DNA of 64,000 nucleotides from NCBI GenBank assembly GCA_902729315.2, contig LR746265.1, forward strand, positions 4,754,892 through 4,818,891. The letters run 5' to 3'. Both the position numbers and the translations under genes were made by a program. This stretch comes from Spirodela intermedia. Its lineage: Eukaryota; Streptophyta; Magnoliopsida; Alismatales; Araceae. Under the pieces are notes generated by a model. The model ran no database searches, had not been told where the DNA came from, and saw nothing but the letters and a program-made list of their open reading frames with translations. Shown here piece by piece: positions 36,797-48,915 of the stretch (positions are counted from its first letter, which is position 1; each line of letters starts with the position of its first letter).

Positions 36797-37870
36797 CGAT
36801 GTAGGGCAAGGGCACATTCTAGTTGTAATAGGTCAAGCAAGCGAATCGAGTTTAGCCTTATCAGATTTGGGCCCCGAAGCCCACCACAAATTCAAATGCT
36901 GGTCAACTCGTCCAGACTTTGACAAGTTTCTTAGTTACTAGTGGACTCCTTTTCACCTTGTGGGTTCGTCATCTTATTGAATCTATCTTCTGTTTTACAT
37001 GTTGGGCTTAAATAAGGATAAAACTTGAATCATGAGAAAGAGAGAAGTCCTCCCTTTTGTTCATCACTTCTCCCTTATGAGTTGGTCACAAATACCCTGT
37101 CATCTTGGTAGTGTTGGTCGAGAGGACCCCAACACTCCTAGTCGGAGCTCCACCATTCCTTTGCCCTTCATCTCTACCTCCTCCACAGCCCCCCATTTTG
37201 ATTTGATGCCATCACCATCACTATGCTTGTTGGAGGTTGTTTGTGACTAAATCATCATATGCTGACCTTGTGCATCCTTCCTCTGACTGCCTCCCTCTTT
37301 CGTTGCCTATGGCCACAGATCTAGTCATATTGACATTAGTACCATTTACTGGACATCGTCCTCCAATAGTCACTGTCCGTCCTGAAATCACCTATAGCCT
37401 ATAGCCTGAAATCCACTATCCATTTACTGAAATCACAGATCTAGTCATATTGACATTACCTATAGCTAGAAATCCGGCCTCACCACTGTCCAAATTGAAT
37501 TTTAGATGTGGATCGTGATTTGAGTCTAACTAGGCGAATCCCTTCCCTAGTTGGTAATCCCTTACCCTTCCCGTAGTCATCATTTACTTATTTAATATAT
37601 TCATCTTGTGATTGTCACTGGGTATTGATGAGATAGTCACTTGTCTAGTATTAGATTATCATACCCCCAAGTTAAACTTGATTTTGCCATATTAATTTCA
37701 AGCGTCTAGTGGTTTGTTTCAACTATATAATCTAGTCTTTGTTTCTACCTGTAGATGATTTTGAATCTTTCTTGAATTCTGAAATTTTCCTTCTTAATTT
37801 TCTAACTTCAATTGTGACTTATGAAGCATTTTATTTGCCACTTCACATGTCATCATTTTCATTTGCATCA
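36797..37870 (+). repeat. 5' long terminal repeat
   Basis: This repeat aligns with 45359-46320. Landmarks shared by both are GGTCAAGCAAGC near the start, TTACTAGTGGACTC, AGTTGGTC, the GGTTGGTCGAGAGGA / TGTTGGTCGAGAGGA stretch, GCATCCTTCCTC and ACTTCAATTGTGACTT near the end. The terminal TG seems to have decayed to CG in this copy. It also carries an internal duplication that the 3' copy lacks (see findings). Confidence 0.85.
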
Positions 37871-37872
37871 TT

Positions 37873-37884
37873 TGGTATTAGAGC
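37873..37884 (+). other. Primer-binding site for initiator methionine tRNA
   Basis: TGGTATTAGAGC lies directly after the 5' long terminal repeat. It differs by one base from TGGTATCAGAGC, the sequence complementary to the 3' end of the plant initiator methionine tRNA that primes minus-strand synthesis in many plant retrotransposons. Its position and sequence confirm the 5' repeat boundary. Confidence 0.8.
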
Positions 37885-38705
37885 ATTATGTCATAAGGTA
37901 CATGCATATGCATTTCTTGCCTCATGCCTACTAGGTTAAGTCATGCATATTTCACCGCATATCTACTAAGTCTAAACATACATACCCAGCAGAGAAGGGT
38001 CAATCAAATCTTTAGATGGAAGATAATTATTGATAGCCTCAAAAATAGAATGAACAAATTAAAAGTCAAAAGAGAACAAGACACCTCTCCTGATACCACA
38101 TAAGCAACCTAGAGTCTAAGACCTTCATAGAGACAATTACCACATAAGGAAGAAGTTCATGATGATCCTCTCAATTGCAACAATTACTACAAAAATGTTG
38201 GTGTTGCTGTTCCAACATTTGAGATTTCCCAAAATCTTAAGGTTTAATTACAGTGCAAGGTGGTCATAGATAATTATTTTGGGTGGTATGAGATGGATGA
38301 GGCTAGGATGATTAGATTTGTTGATTTGAAGCCAACGGAACATATCAAAACTTATTGGTAGAATATAGATTGACTCCTATAATATAGACGTCAAGAGCCC
38401 GTAGAGACTTGGGCTAAGATGAAAGCTTCTACAAGAGAAATATCTTCCCATTAATTATAAAACCAACTTAGTAGAACAGGGGCAATAAATAATATAAGAC
38501 ACTTACTTGGCTGCTGACTATGTTGACCAAATCAATAATTTATTACCTGGTTGTATATTAAATGAAGTTTTCACCTTCACTCTATCATGCTTTAAGAGTA
38601 GATTATGAGAAGACTTAAGAATTTAACTCTTCATTAAGGATATGCATACACTATAAGAGGCATATCAACACATCATATATTTAGATAGTTTCCATAGGCC
38701 CTTCT

Positions 38706-39131
38706 TTGCACTTATCAACCCACAAACACAATCTATCTAATTTTTGTCCCAACCTATGGATGATACTAAGACTTGAGTATAGGTGTGTACGAATTTCTAT
38801 CACGAATAAGACCCCTTTGGGACCCATTGAGATGAAAACACTTGACAAGAGAACAACTATTATAATAATGGAGGGTACCTCTAGATTGAGTTATTTTAAT
38901 TGCCGTAAAGATAGTCACATGGCAATTCAATGCCTAATTTGCAGCCTCTATATAGAAGAGCCCAACTTTGGCCACCATATCTTAGAATATACATTAATAT
39001 CAAATGATAAATTAGAGGAAAAAGAGTATACTGCCTATTCGGAGATAATCCTTGGCTTTTTTGAAGGACTAGATCTAGGAATCATGAGATATTTATTGAC
39101 CCAACTAATTATAGAAGAAAATCTTAGGTGA
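38706..39131 (+). pseudogene. gag remnant with a damaged zinc knuckle
   Basis: A frame here holds a CCHC-type zinc-knuckle remnant at about 38892-38933: the second Cys, the His and the last Cys are kept with normal spacing (YFNCRKDSHMAIQC), but the first Cys position reads Tyr. The rest of gag upstream is broken by stops and not recoverable by eye. It is part of the Ty3/gypsy element. Confidence 0.6.
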
Positions 39132-39149
39132 ATAATTATTTTTTATACA

Positions 39150-39290
39150 TTTGTTGAAATTGAACTCATTATTTGTAAATTTATCGTAGATAGTGGTAGT
39201 AACATTATTGTTATATCCTAAGATGCTATTACAAAACTAAGATTGACCACACTTATCTATACAAAATATTATGAGTGAATTATATCCACA
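39150..39290 (+). pseudogene. Retroviral-type aspartic protease remnant
   Basis: The motif VDSGSN, the active-site Asp-Ser-Gly region of retropepsins with the following Ser and Asn, reads at about 39186-39204 in an otherwise broken frame. A stop codon follows within ten residues. It lies between the gag zinc knuckle and reverse transcriptase, the expected place. Confidence 0.6.
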
Positions 39291-39989
39291 CTTCAGTCCA
39301 AAATAATACTTAGTCTCCCTTAAGATTAATTTCTATAAAGATAATATTCAATGTGATATATTTTTGATGGAGACTAGAATTATTTTAAGGCAGTCATAGT
39401 TATATAACTAAAACATCACACAAATAGGTAGAATGAATATGTGATCCTTTATCTACAAGGGAAAGAAGATAGTGTGATATCCTTATTTCACTCTGTGAGG
39501 TAAAGGTCAAAATCCTACACTAACACCTAATTTGAATATCATTAGTGTCCAAACCATTTAAAAAGAGCAAAAGATATGATCACTTATTTGACTTATCTAT
39601 ATAAAAGAAGCTGCAAATGATACCTCACTTAGAAATATCACACGTAAAATTTTTAGAAGTACAGAAGTTCCTAGAAAAATATAAAGGCATCCTCCTTAAT
39701 GACCTGCCCTATAAGTTGCCACTTATGTGAGATATCCAACACACAATCAACCTAATACTTAACTCATCCTTACCTAATTTACCTCACTACAAGCTTAGTT
39801 CTAAATAACATGATGACCTAAAATAGTAGATCACGAAATTACTTGAAAAACGTTTTATGTGTGAGAGTCTTAGCCCAAATGTAGTTCTCACACTTCTTGC
39901 TTCAAAGAAGGATGAGGGCATAGAGAATGTGTGTTGATATTAGACCTATCAAATATATATTTGATTTTTCATCTCTTGATTAGATGATA

Positions 39990-40690
39990 TATTAGATACG
40001 TTGGCAAGGTTTAATATTTTCTCGATGATAGATCTCATGAGTCGTTACCATCATGTTGAAATTAGACTTGGGGATGAACGGAAGACCACATTTAAGAGTT
40101 AAGATGGGTTTTGTGAATGGGTAGTCATGTCTTTTGGGCTGTAAAATCATCAAACACATTCATACAATTTATAATGCACATGCTTAAATCTTTTTTAGGT
40201 AAATATATGGTAGCTTATTTTGATGACATTCTCATCTATATCTCAACCCATGAAAATCATTTATAGCATCATCGCTCTCTTTTTTAAGCCCATATTAGAG
40301 ACACATTATATGTTATGTCCAAAAAATGTCTTCTTTATTCATCAAGTTACATTTCTAGGGTTTATAATTTCATCCTTAAGCATTTCCACTAACCTACAAA
40401 AAATTCAAATTATTAGTGATTGGTTTGAGCCTAAGAACATTCATGACATTATAAGCTTTCAAAAGTTAACATTATTTTATAGGAGATTCATTAAAGGCTT
40501 TAGTACCATCATGGTCCCTATAACTAATTGTATGAAACAAGGTATCTTTGAGTGGACAAAGGACGTTGATAAGACCCAATATAGTATTCTTAAGTTACTA
40601 TATTTCTCTAAGGTCTTTGAGATAATTTACGATGTCTTTGGTATTAGTAAAGGACGAGTTTTGAAATATTGTTTCAAAACATTATTTCAT
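39990..40690 (+). pseudogene. Reverse transcriptase and start of RNase H remnant (Ty3/gypsy)
   Basis: The catalytic YFDDIL motif reads at 40216-40233. Upstream are remnants of the palm region (FSMIDLMSRYHHVEI, then the WVVMSFGL part) with stops between. Downstream, in another frame, are VTFLGFIIS, FYRRFIKGFSTI, PITNCMKQGIFEWTKD and the beginning of RNase H (KVFEIIYDVFGISKG). At least one frameshift lies near the YFDDIL motif. The similarity stops near 40690. Confidence 0.8.
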
Positions 40691-42629
40691 TCTTTAAGAT
40701 AATTGTATGAAACATTATTTCGAGGGTCGTTGAAAGCCCCAAAATCAATTAATCAAAAATATTTAGAATTACGAATGTACCAAATTAAAATACTAAAATG
40801 GGTAAGTACTATGGTAAGTTTGAGGTCGATCCACAGAATGAAGATTAGGTGTTAATTAGTTACTATTCTATTTAATTGATATATTTAAATCAAATGAACT
40901 AAAAGGAGAGATGACGACAAATAAGAAGAATTTTTATCATTAGAAAAAGAGAAAATAAAAATTCAGTGATGTGGACAATGAGTGAGAAGTGAAACACACA
41001 CTCAAAAAACTCGTAATACGAAATCAAAATTGTAAATCTCTCTATTTCAAACCTACGAATACCTAAGTGATTGGTCACCCGCGGAACACATCAAATCTAG
41101 ATAAACTTACCTCAGGCCTCTATATGTCGCCAAGGTTAGGTGGTTTCTTCTTCAAGTAGTTTTTTCAAAGATCTACACTGTGAATTCACACTTGAATAAA
41201 AAAAAATGCATCCAAAACTGATGCAAAACCTCAATGTTGTTTCATACGAGTTGACTAAATGTCAAGGCATTCTAAGTTAGGTTTTTTCACCCCTAAATAG
41301 CGACTTAAATGTGTAAGATTTTACATGAGAGTATAAGAGTACACATGAAAGGTTGATCAAGCCTTCTTATAAGCAAGTTCATCCTAGATCATCTGATCTA
41401 TGGCAGTGATTAAATGAGGGTATTTTTGTCCTTTTGGTTGTGATAAGATTATGCAAGAGTTAGTGTCCTCTCGAATTGATTTGCAGCATTGGATTTGGAG
41501 GTCTTGTTGTAGCTATAAGATCTTCTTAAATGTTGAGATCCGTTGCACCCTCTGTAAACATACTCCATTTGTCATTAATTTTGTAGATATTTTTAACGAC
41601 TTTTGATCTCATTTGATGATATCGCGTGTCAACACCTCAGCCTTTGATTTTGTTGTCTCATCTTCACATATCAAATCTCGTCCGTCGAAGCATATATTGG
41701 CTTCTTAAAAACAATAAAAATATATCAAAAATTCATAAATTTCTCTCATATTAATAAAAAATTAATTATAACTATAAAACTCACAGAATTTTTTGAAAAC
41801 TGGTCTAAAACATTAAACTTCATGAAATATTTAAAGAAATAATAAAATTTTAGTTTTTAATATGATAACATGTTAGATTGTAAGATTTAAGCTCTTGAAT
41901 AAAATAATTCTTACGTCTTTCATGTGATAATCAGCATGTTATCACATCCCATTGTATATTTTAGTGAGAAGTTAAATCATTTTAAGCTCAAGTATTTTCA
42001 CATATGATAAAGAGTTATCTATAGTTATGCATGCCTTTTAGTATTAAAGACCTTATCTATTCCCTCACAAATTTATTTTTTATTAAGATTATGAGGCATT
42101 CCATTTCCTAAATTCTTGAAGAAAATTTAACCCATAACATAGCTACTAGGTACAATATGTACAAGCCTATATTTATATTCTTATTTATAGGTTGGGTTGT
42201 GAAAATTGAGTCGCATATGTCTTAAGATAGATATTTCATTTGTTGTCACTCCTAATCCCTAGGGCTATTAGCTTTCAGGGGCATAAGGAGACTTACCAAG
42301 AGTGCCCAAGCTTGTCTAGTTTTATCAGCCTCAATAAAGGCCCAACTAAAGAACATGAGGACTATATGATTCATGATGCTTATCTCTTTGGGGAGCACCA
42401 CTTATGTATACTACAATCTTCATTGCAAGATTTCTTGTTTTGGAAAATATGTGTTTTGCTTAGATAATGTTGACAACATAGACATACACTGTGAGGAGAT
42501 GAGTCTAGATATGTTCCTATTTAGGCTTAGGTCAAAAGAAACATTCTTCCATAGTGTCCCTACTTGTCTCATCATGATCTTGGGCGAATGTGAGTATAGA
42601 TTTTGTGCTAAGATTATCAAGAATCTCTA

Positions 42630-43020
42630 AAAAGTATGACTTTACTTTTGTTATAGTTGATAGGTTCTCTAAGATAGCTCGTATTATTTTTTACTCAAAA
42701 ACTTATGATGCATCTAGAATTGCATTCATATAGTTTAATGAGATTGTTAAACTTCATAACTTGCTAAAGACCATCAGATATGATAGAGATGTTAAGTTTA
42801 TGAGTTACTTTTGACATTTTCTTTAGCACATGATGGAGACTAAACTAAAATATTCAGCTTCCCTTACGATGTCCAATATGAGAACATTTAGGGGCCTAAG
42901 ATATGATCCTTCCTCATGTCACAATTACATATTTGATTAATCATACTACATGTATGAGCCCTTATGAAATAATTCATAGATACAAGCCTAGAAAGCCCAT
43001 TGACTTGTGTTCCTCACTCT
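42630..43020 (+). pseudogene. Integrase core remnant (Ty3/gypsy)
   Basis: The frame reads FVIVDRFSKIARI, then FNEIVKLHNLLKTI, then YDRDVKFMSYF, the catalytic core of a Ty3/gypsy integrase, with several stop codons. Further on, TYLINHTT and SPYEIIHRYKPRKPIDL match the end of the core domain. The zinc-binding part expected upstream (about 42230-42600) is only poorly recognisable. Confidence 0.75.
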
Positions 43021-45358
43021 TCCAATCAATAAATCTTTATTTCTATTGAGTCATTTGCATAACGTATTTGAAGTCTGTATGAGGACATTCATCATTGTAT
43101 TATTCTTAGTCTTATAAATGTTTAGCAAATGCTCACAAGTGATTCAAAGGATTTCAAAAAAGTGATATTGTCACGACTTGAATCTATCTCAAATGATTTG
43201 CCCCTAGGGTTACATCTAAGCTTCACGCTCGTAGATTAAGCACATTGTTCTATTAAATTGAGAAATTAGCTTAACTTATAGTATTAAGAATATGATTACT
43301 TATCATGGATCATGATGTGTACTTATCGTGTTTAAATACGCATTATCTAATAATATTTATAATTAAGACTTAATAAGATATTAGTATAGATGTAAGCCTC
43401 AAGTCGAACATAAGAAAATTGATTAATCTATCATGAAAACTAATTTAGTTTATATATAGAGTGATTTTTATTTTATTAATTTTTAACAAAAATAATAAAA
43501 TAAAAAGATGAGGTGAGAAGAATAAAGAAAGAAAGCAAGGAAGGAGGAAAAGAGAGAGAAGAGAGAGAAAGAGAGAGGAGGAGAGAAATTTCATGTGAGA
43601 CGAAGAGAGAGAAATATCTCACAAGAGAGAGGGAGAGAGAGGGAAAACGATCGAGAGATAGACAGAGAAGAAGAGGTCTTACAAGAGACGAAGAGAGAAG
43701 AAGAGGTCTCATGAGAGAGAGAGAGAGAGAGAAATAAGACGATAATAAAGAAAGAGAGAAATACAGTCAACCCATTTTCACGGTGATCATTATTTTCGAA
43801 CGAATGTGTGCTCGAGAATTCACACACATGACATGAGATCAGCCATGAATGTCTCCACCTTGTTTTAATAGTTCAATGCTCATTAATCAACCTTTAATCT
43901 GGTTGATTTCACATTTAAAAATAAAAAAATACTCGTTATTTATAGAATGTTGAGAACAAAACTACATCGAGATTTAATTGTACAATTCAATAAAAAAATA
44001 AGTTAGACATGATATTAGCTTAATCTTAGACGAGTTTTAGAAGATTCAGAAGAAGAACAAAGATCATTCATCAAGTTTTGCATTAGTTCTACTAGAGAAT
44101 TAGGTTCTTATTCGCAACTATTGTCGAGATTTTAAAGATATTCATTAATGTCTATTTTATCAGATAATAATCAATTATTATCTTTATATTCATGATGGTG
44201 ATACATGCAAAAACTTAAGTTCCCAGTATTGTGACGTTTTGCGAGATGTTGGATCATATATGCTTGGTCACGTAGTGTGCTAAGCAATGTAGGATCAACT
44301 TGTCATGAATTGCTGCCAACCGAGAACTTAAGTCTCTGGTACCATGGTGCCTCCTTAGTCATTGGATCATCATTTATGGTCACATGCATGTTGAGCAGCA
44401 TCAGATTCACGAGCCACTGATGAATTACTTTACGCATCTGGTATCATGGCAGCTCACCCACTGCATGATCTGGCTTATCTGATGATGTGGCTCACTAAAC
44501 ATCACTAGATGACACTGTGCTCCGAACGGCTACCTTGAAACACATGAGAAACTTTAGTCTCACATTGAAAACATCAGTTGAATGTAAATCAAGGTTATGT
44601 TTTCTTAATAGAGATATCTTCTCTTAAAATAAAATAGTGCACCGGATTATGTTGGGAGAAGGTAAAAAGGTGGTCCATCCTTGCACACACATGTGTGCAT
44701 GACGCTCCTTGCTCCACAACTAGCTGGCCACTAGGACATGTCAAGGACTGACACACATGTGTGTGAAGCGAGTCCTTCTCTGCCACTCAAGCCCAACTCG
44801 TGGTCCCCCAATTTGGGTCTACTCACTCGGCCATCGCACCCCTCCGAATTAGCTGCCGAGTGCTGACTTACTAGCAAGTAGTGATTTTTTTATATTTTAT
44901 TCTTTTATTTTTCTAAATAATCAAAAAATTATGTTAACTATTTAACTTCAGACTTCTATAATTAAAATATATTCTAATATTTATTCTACAAGCTAACACA
45001 AAAATAAAATATAAACCTAATTAAAACATAAAAATATAGTTTTGATAAATCACCTAATATACCTAGTGAGATATTTGAGCCCAACCATATATTTTCAAGT
45101 GACACCCCACTTGATTGCCTATTAATCATTTTCCAAAAGCGACATGAACAGTAGAAGATAAATTAAATGAGTAATTGATTTTTATTGATGGTAGAGGGAG
45201 CTGAAGGCTCTTGATTTGTGAGAAGAATCATCTGCCAATTGATAACTCATGGACCACAAGGGAGGACCTTCATCAACTTGATCTTGGCATGTGGGAGTGT
45301 TACAATAACACCTCAACCCTTCACTCGATAGAGTCAAGTTCACTAAACTAAGGGAGAG

Positions 45359-46320
45359 TGATGCAAGACAAGAGCCCATTTCAATCACAATGGGTCAAGC
45401 AAGCAAACCAACTCATCCAAATCAAATTTGGACCTTGAAGCCCACCATGAATCTAGACATCAGTATGTCCATCAAACTCAAATGAGTTCTTTTATTACTA
45501 GTGGACTCTTTTTCACCTCGTGGGGCCATCATCTTACTAAGCCCATTTTCTATTTTCTATGTCATGTCTATATAAAGATTGAACCATTGTCCTAGAAGAA
45601 CAGAACTTGATTTTGAGGAAAAGAGAAGCCCCTCCTTTCATCCATCACTCCTCCCCCAAGAGTTGGTCGCAAAGATCATGTTGCCTTGATAGACCTGGTT
45701 GAGATGACCACATCACCCTAGTAAGGTTGGTCGAGAGGATGCCACCACTCCTAGTTAGAGCTCCATCATTTTGCAATTGTTCATCTCTCCCTCCTCTGCA
45801 ACCCACCATTTCAATTGGATGTCGTTGCTATTGCCTTGCCTATTGGTGGTAGTCCGTGACTTGAACATCATCTGCAAACATCTTGCATCCTTCCTCCAAT
45901 TGCCTCCCCCTTTTCTTCCTTGCAGGCACATATCCAACTATGTTGGCATCAACACCATCTGTCAAAGCTCATCTTCCTATAACACCACTTTTAGCCATAG
46001 ATCATGCCTCACCAGTAGCTAGTAATCCATTGACCTTTTTGTAGTCATCATTTACTTATGAAATGTATTTTCTTGTAATTATCTATGATTGTTCATAGAT
46101 AGACACTTGTTTAGTATTAGATGATCATATCCTCATGTTAAGTCAGATTTGTCATATTAAATTTCTAACACCCTATGTCTAGTGGTTTGTTTTAACTATC
46201 TGATATAGTCTTACTTTCACCCATAGATGATTTAAAATATTTTCTAAATTCTATATTTTTTACTTCTTTATTTTATGACTTCAATTGTGACTTTGCAACA
46301 TTTTATTTGCATTCCAATGT
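45359..46320 (+). repeat. 3' long terminal repeat
   Basis: This direct repeat pairs with 36797-37870. It starts TGATGCAAGACAAG just after the purine tract and keeps the terminal TG. A promoter-like CTATATAAAG lies near 45569, at a place where the 5' copy reads CTTAAATAAGG; retrotransposon promoters normally sit in this part of the repeat. The right end is uncertain by tens of bases because similarity fades. Confidence 0.8.
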
Positions 46321-48915
46321 GAGACAATGTAGTAGAATTAGAAATTCAAATTCAATGATCACAATGTTTAGAGATATGAAAGAGAAATCCATTTTTTAAA
46401 GTCAACATAAGGAGATGACTTATAATTATTTACTCCCTCAACTTTGAATTAGGATTTTTATTTTTATTTTAAAAATGAGGTGTTTAATTTTAATAGAGTG
46501 GATCAAACCTTAATTAGTGAGAGACAAATTATCTAAACAAAAGGTAATTTGCTAACTATTACATGTTCTCACAAGGATCAAGAGCAAGGGTAATTAAATG
46601 ATGATCAAATTCAATTTAAAAGATATGAGAGTTGCAATACCTTGAGTGATACTCAATCTGCCCACAATCTAATAAAGTTTGAAAACTCTTCTTAGAGTGT
46701 TTGATCCACTGGAGATTGCAAAGTGATGGTGAACAAGATGGAGGACTGAGTAGAGACAGAAGTAGAGGAAGAAGGGAAAAGAAGAAGATTTGATCAAGAG
46801 ATATCAAATCGATAGAGAGAAATAGAAGAGGATTAAATGGAGAGGAGAATGAATGACAATACTTGACAATGTTTTCACTAAAATTAGTCTTTTTTTTTCA
46901 AATTTTATGACCCCATTTTTATAGGCTATCTTAAGGAAGGATAGGTACAAAGGCAGTTACATAAATGTGTTTACACAAAGAAGGAAAGTGGATGACACCT
47001 CCTTAGTGAATGCCTAGGGAGGAGGGCTTGAAGGAATGCTTTAAGTCTCGACTCATAACTACCCTCATCTTCTTCTTGGGCTTGGGCTTGAGCTTAGGCT
47101 TTATATATAGGCTCTTGGACCAAGTTTTGACCTGTTCCTTGCTCCAAGTTGACCTCCTGTTGAGTCGACTTCTACAAGGGTTCTTCGTCCCAACTTGGAC
47201 TCTCATAATTTTTCAAAGTGTTAGAGTCAATGTCCCTATCACATTCTCACATGTAGTTATTTTTATCCAAATCATGATGTCTTTTCATAATGTTCATAAT
47301 TTTAGCACTAATTCTACAAAATGAAAACCCTAGAAATACCTTATAGATGTAGATTTCATCCCATGTGGTCCGTGACATTTGGAAGCGCGAGGTTCCAGGT
47401 ACATATGCATGCAGAATTCGATTAACCTAAAAATGTGACTATATATTATAACGTGAGTGTGAGCGTTCTCCTTCAAGTCATGAGGCGCCAACCGGAGTTT
47501 TTCTTCCTTTCCCTCTCTATGACGGCCGCCCTCTCGCCGCCCTCCATTTCCCCGAGGACACGATCAAGAGATACTCTTGCGGGGGTGGGTTTAATCCCAT
47601 GACGGTCAAAACATCGATCGACGATCCAGAAGGACAACATTATCAAGTGTACAGATTTGACTTTGCAGTAGGTGTTTTCTTATCAGCTCGTGAAAAAAGT
47701 CTTTTTTTATATTCTACAAAATACTCCCAGTCGTGGGACGCCAGGAACTCATGTTCCTTTTTGTTTGCTATTATCATATTATAAAATCTCCGAGGCGCGA
47801 GCCAGGGAGGAGTGCTCCCATGATGCGACTCCGTCATTAAATGTGCTTTCCTCTGCATCTCAGCGGCGGCTCATCAGACGTGCGCCCGCCGCGACGGGCT
47901 CCCCGCCTCGTTCTTGGTGATGTGAGCCACCGGCCCTGAAACGGGCTCAACCTTCACAGAAAGAGGGATGATGACTTATCTCCATCATAGATGGAAAGGG
48001 AAGCGACCGAGTTTCTAAAATTAATAGGATCGATTTGCAGCATGTGGAGTTGGGATAGGCATCCCCGCCGTGGAGTTGGGGCATTAGATCACACTCGAAT
48101 CAAAAAAATAAAAGGTGGTCTCGTTCTTCCCCAAATATGAAGTTTTTAAAGAACTTCAGAGAGCAAATTAGTTAATATTATATGAAACCTACGAGCAAGT
48201 CGTCTGATTTTCAGCACATTAATGATGATCACGGGAAACTAAAATCAACATGAATTGCTTATGTCAAGATCTACGCAAGATTTAAAGATGTCTTAGGTAA
48301 TAATATCCCCTAGAAAACAACAGGAAACCTTGATCTAATAGATCGTATGCCCCGTCATACATGCGAAAAGTAGTAGTAAATCTCCTAAATAATAGGGTTT
48401 TATAACTGTCTAACAATCAAAAAGTTTATAGATAACAAAAGGCACTTACTAGACCGACCAAAAGAAAGCAAATATGATCGGGCTCTTCCTCGCTTCTGGA
48501 TTGCAGCTCTTAGGCCTCTTCTGTTTTCTTCGATTCTGGCCAAGCCTCTGCTGACAAATATGCTGTTTAATTAATCTCTCTCTTTTTCGATAACTTTGTA
48601 CTTATGTCGCGACGTCATAATAAATGGAGAGATATTAGAGTTGACCGAGAGGGTATCTTTTTTTTTTTACTTTGTTTGACAGTTGAAAGTTTGTGCTCAC
48701 CACACAGTCTGCATCAACGGTCGGTGTCACGGTTATTCTTTTGTTTTTCTACGTGACCAATTCAAGCTTTGCTTTCTTCTATATGTTATCCCGAAACATG
48801 AGGATCCCCTTCGGTCAACGAGGGACTTAGATTGCCAAGTCCTCGAGACTCTGACTTAGGGGTGAATGCTCTAATCTAGTCAATCGCCGAGCATATTGCC
48901 CTATCCACAGAAAGG
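46321..48915. other. Intergenic between retrotransposon and NAC gene 1
   Basis: No gene is recognised. The left part stays AT-rich like the element, and base composition returns to that of the gene space near 47470. Short open frames at 47010-47324 and 47599-47784 show no family similarity. The last few hundred bases should include the 3' UTR of the minus-strand NAC gene. Confidence 0.55.

Larger units (their letters stand above)
36797..46320 (+). mobile_element. Degenerate Ty3/gypsy LTR retrotransposon
   Basis: A 9.5-kb AT-rich island is bounded by two diverged direct repeats of about 1 kb (36797-37870 and 45359-46320) that align from end to end. A primer-binding site follows the 5' repeat, and a purine-rich AAGGGAGAG tract precedes the 3' repeat. 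Between them lie, in order, a gag zinc-knuckle remnant, an aspartic protease motif, reverse transcriptase, the start of RNase H and an integrase core. Protease-RT-RNase H-integrase is the Ty3/gypsy order. Every domain has stop codons or frameshifts, so the element is non-functional and old. Identity between the repeats, judged by eye over the first 43 bases, is roughly 70-75 percent. I could not find target-site duplications. The ends are approximate to a few bases on the left and tens of bases on the right. Confidence 0.88.

Noticed and set aside
37032-37250. Short frame in the 5' LTR read as a possible gene
   Set aside because: It lies entirely within the long terminal repeat and the matching place in the 3' repeat does not keep it open.
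43503-43760. Long Arg-Glu (or Ser-Leu) open frames in GA/CT tracts
   Set aside because: GA or CT dinucleotide repeats give open frames in several directions because they lack stop codons. They are low-complexity artefacts, here and at the other microsatellites.
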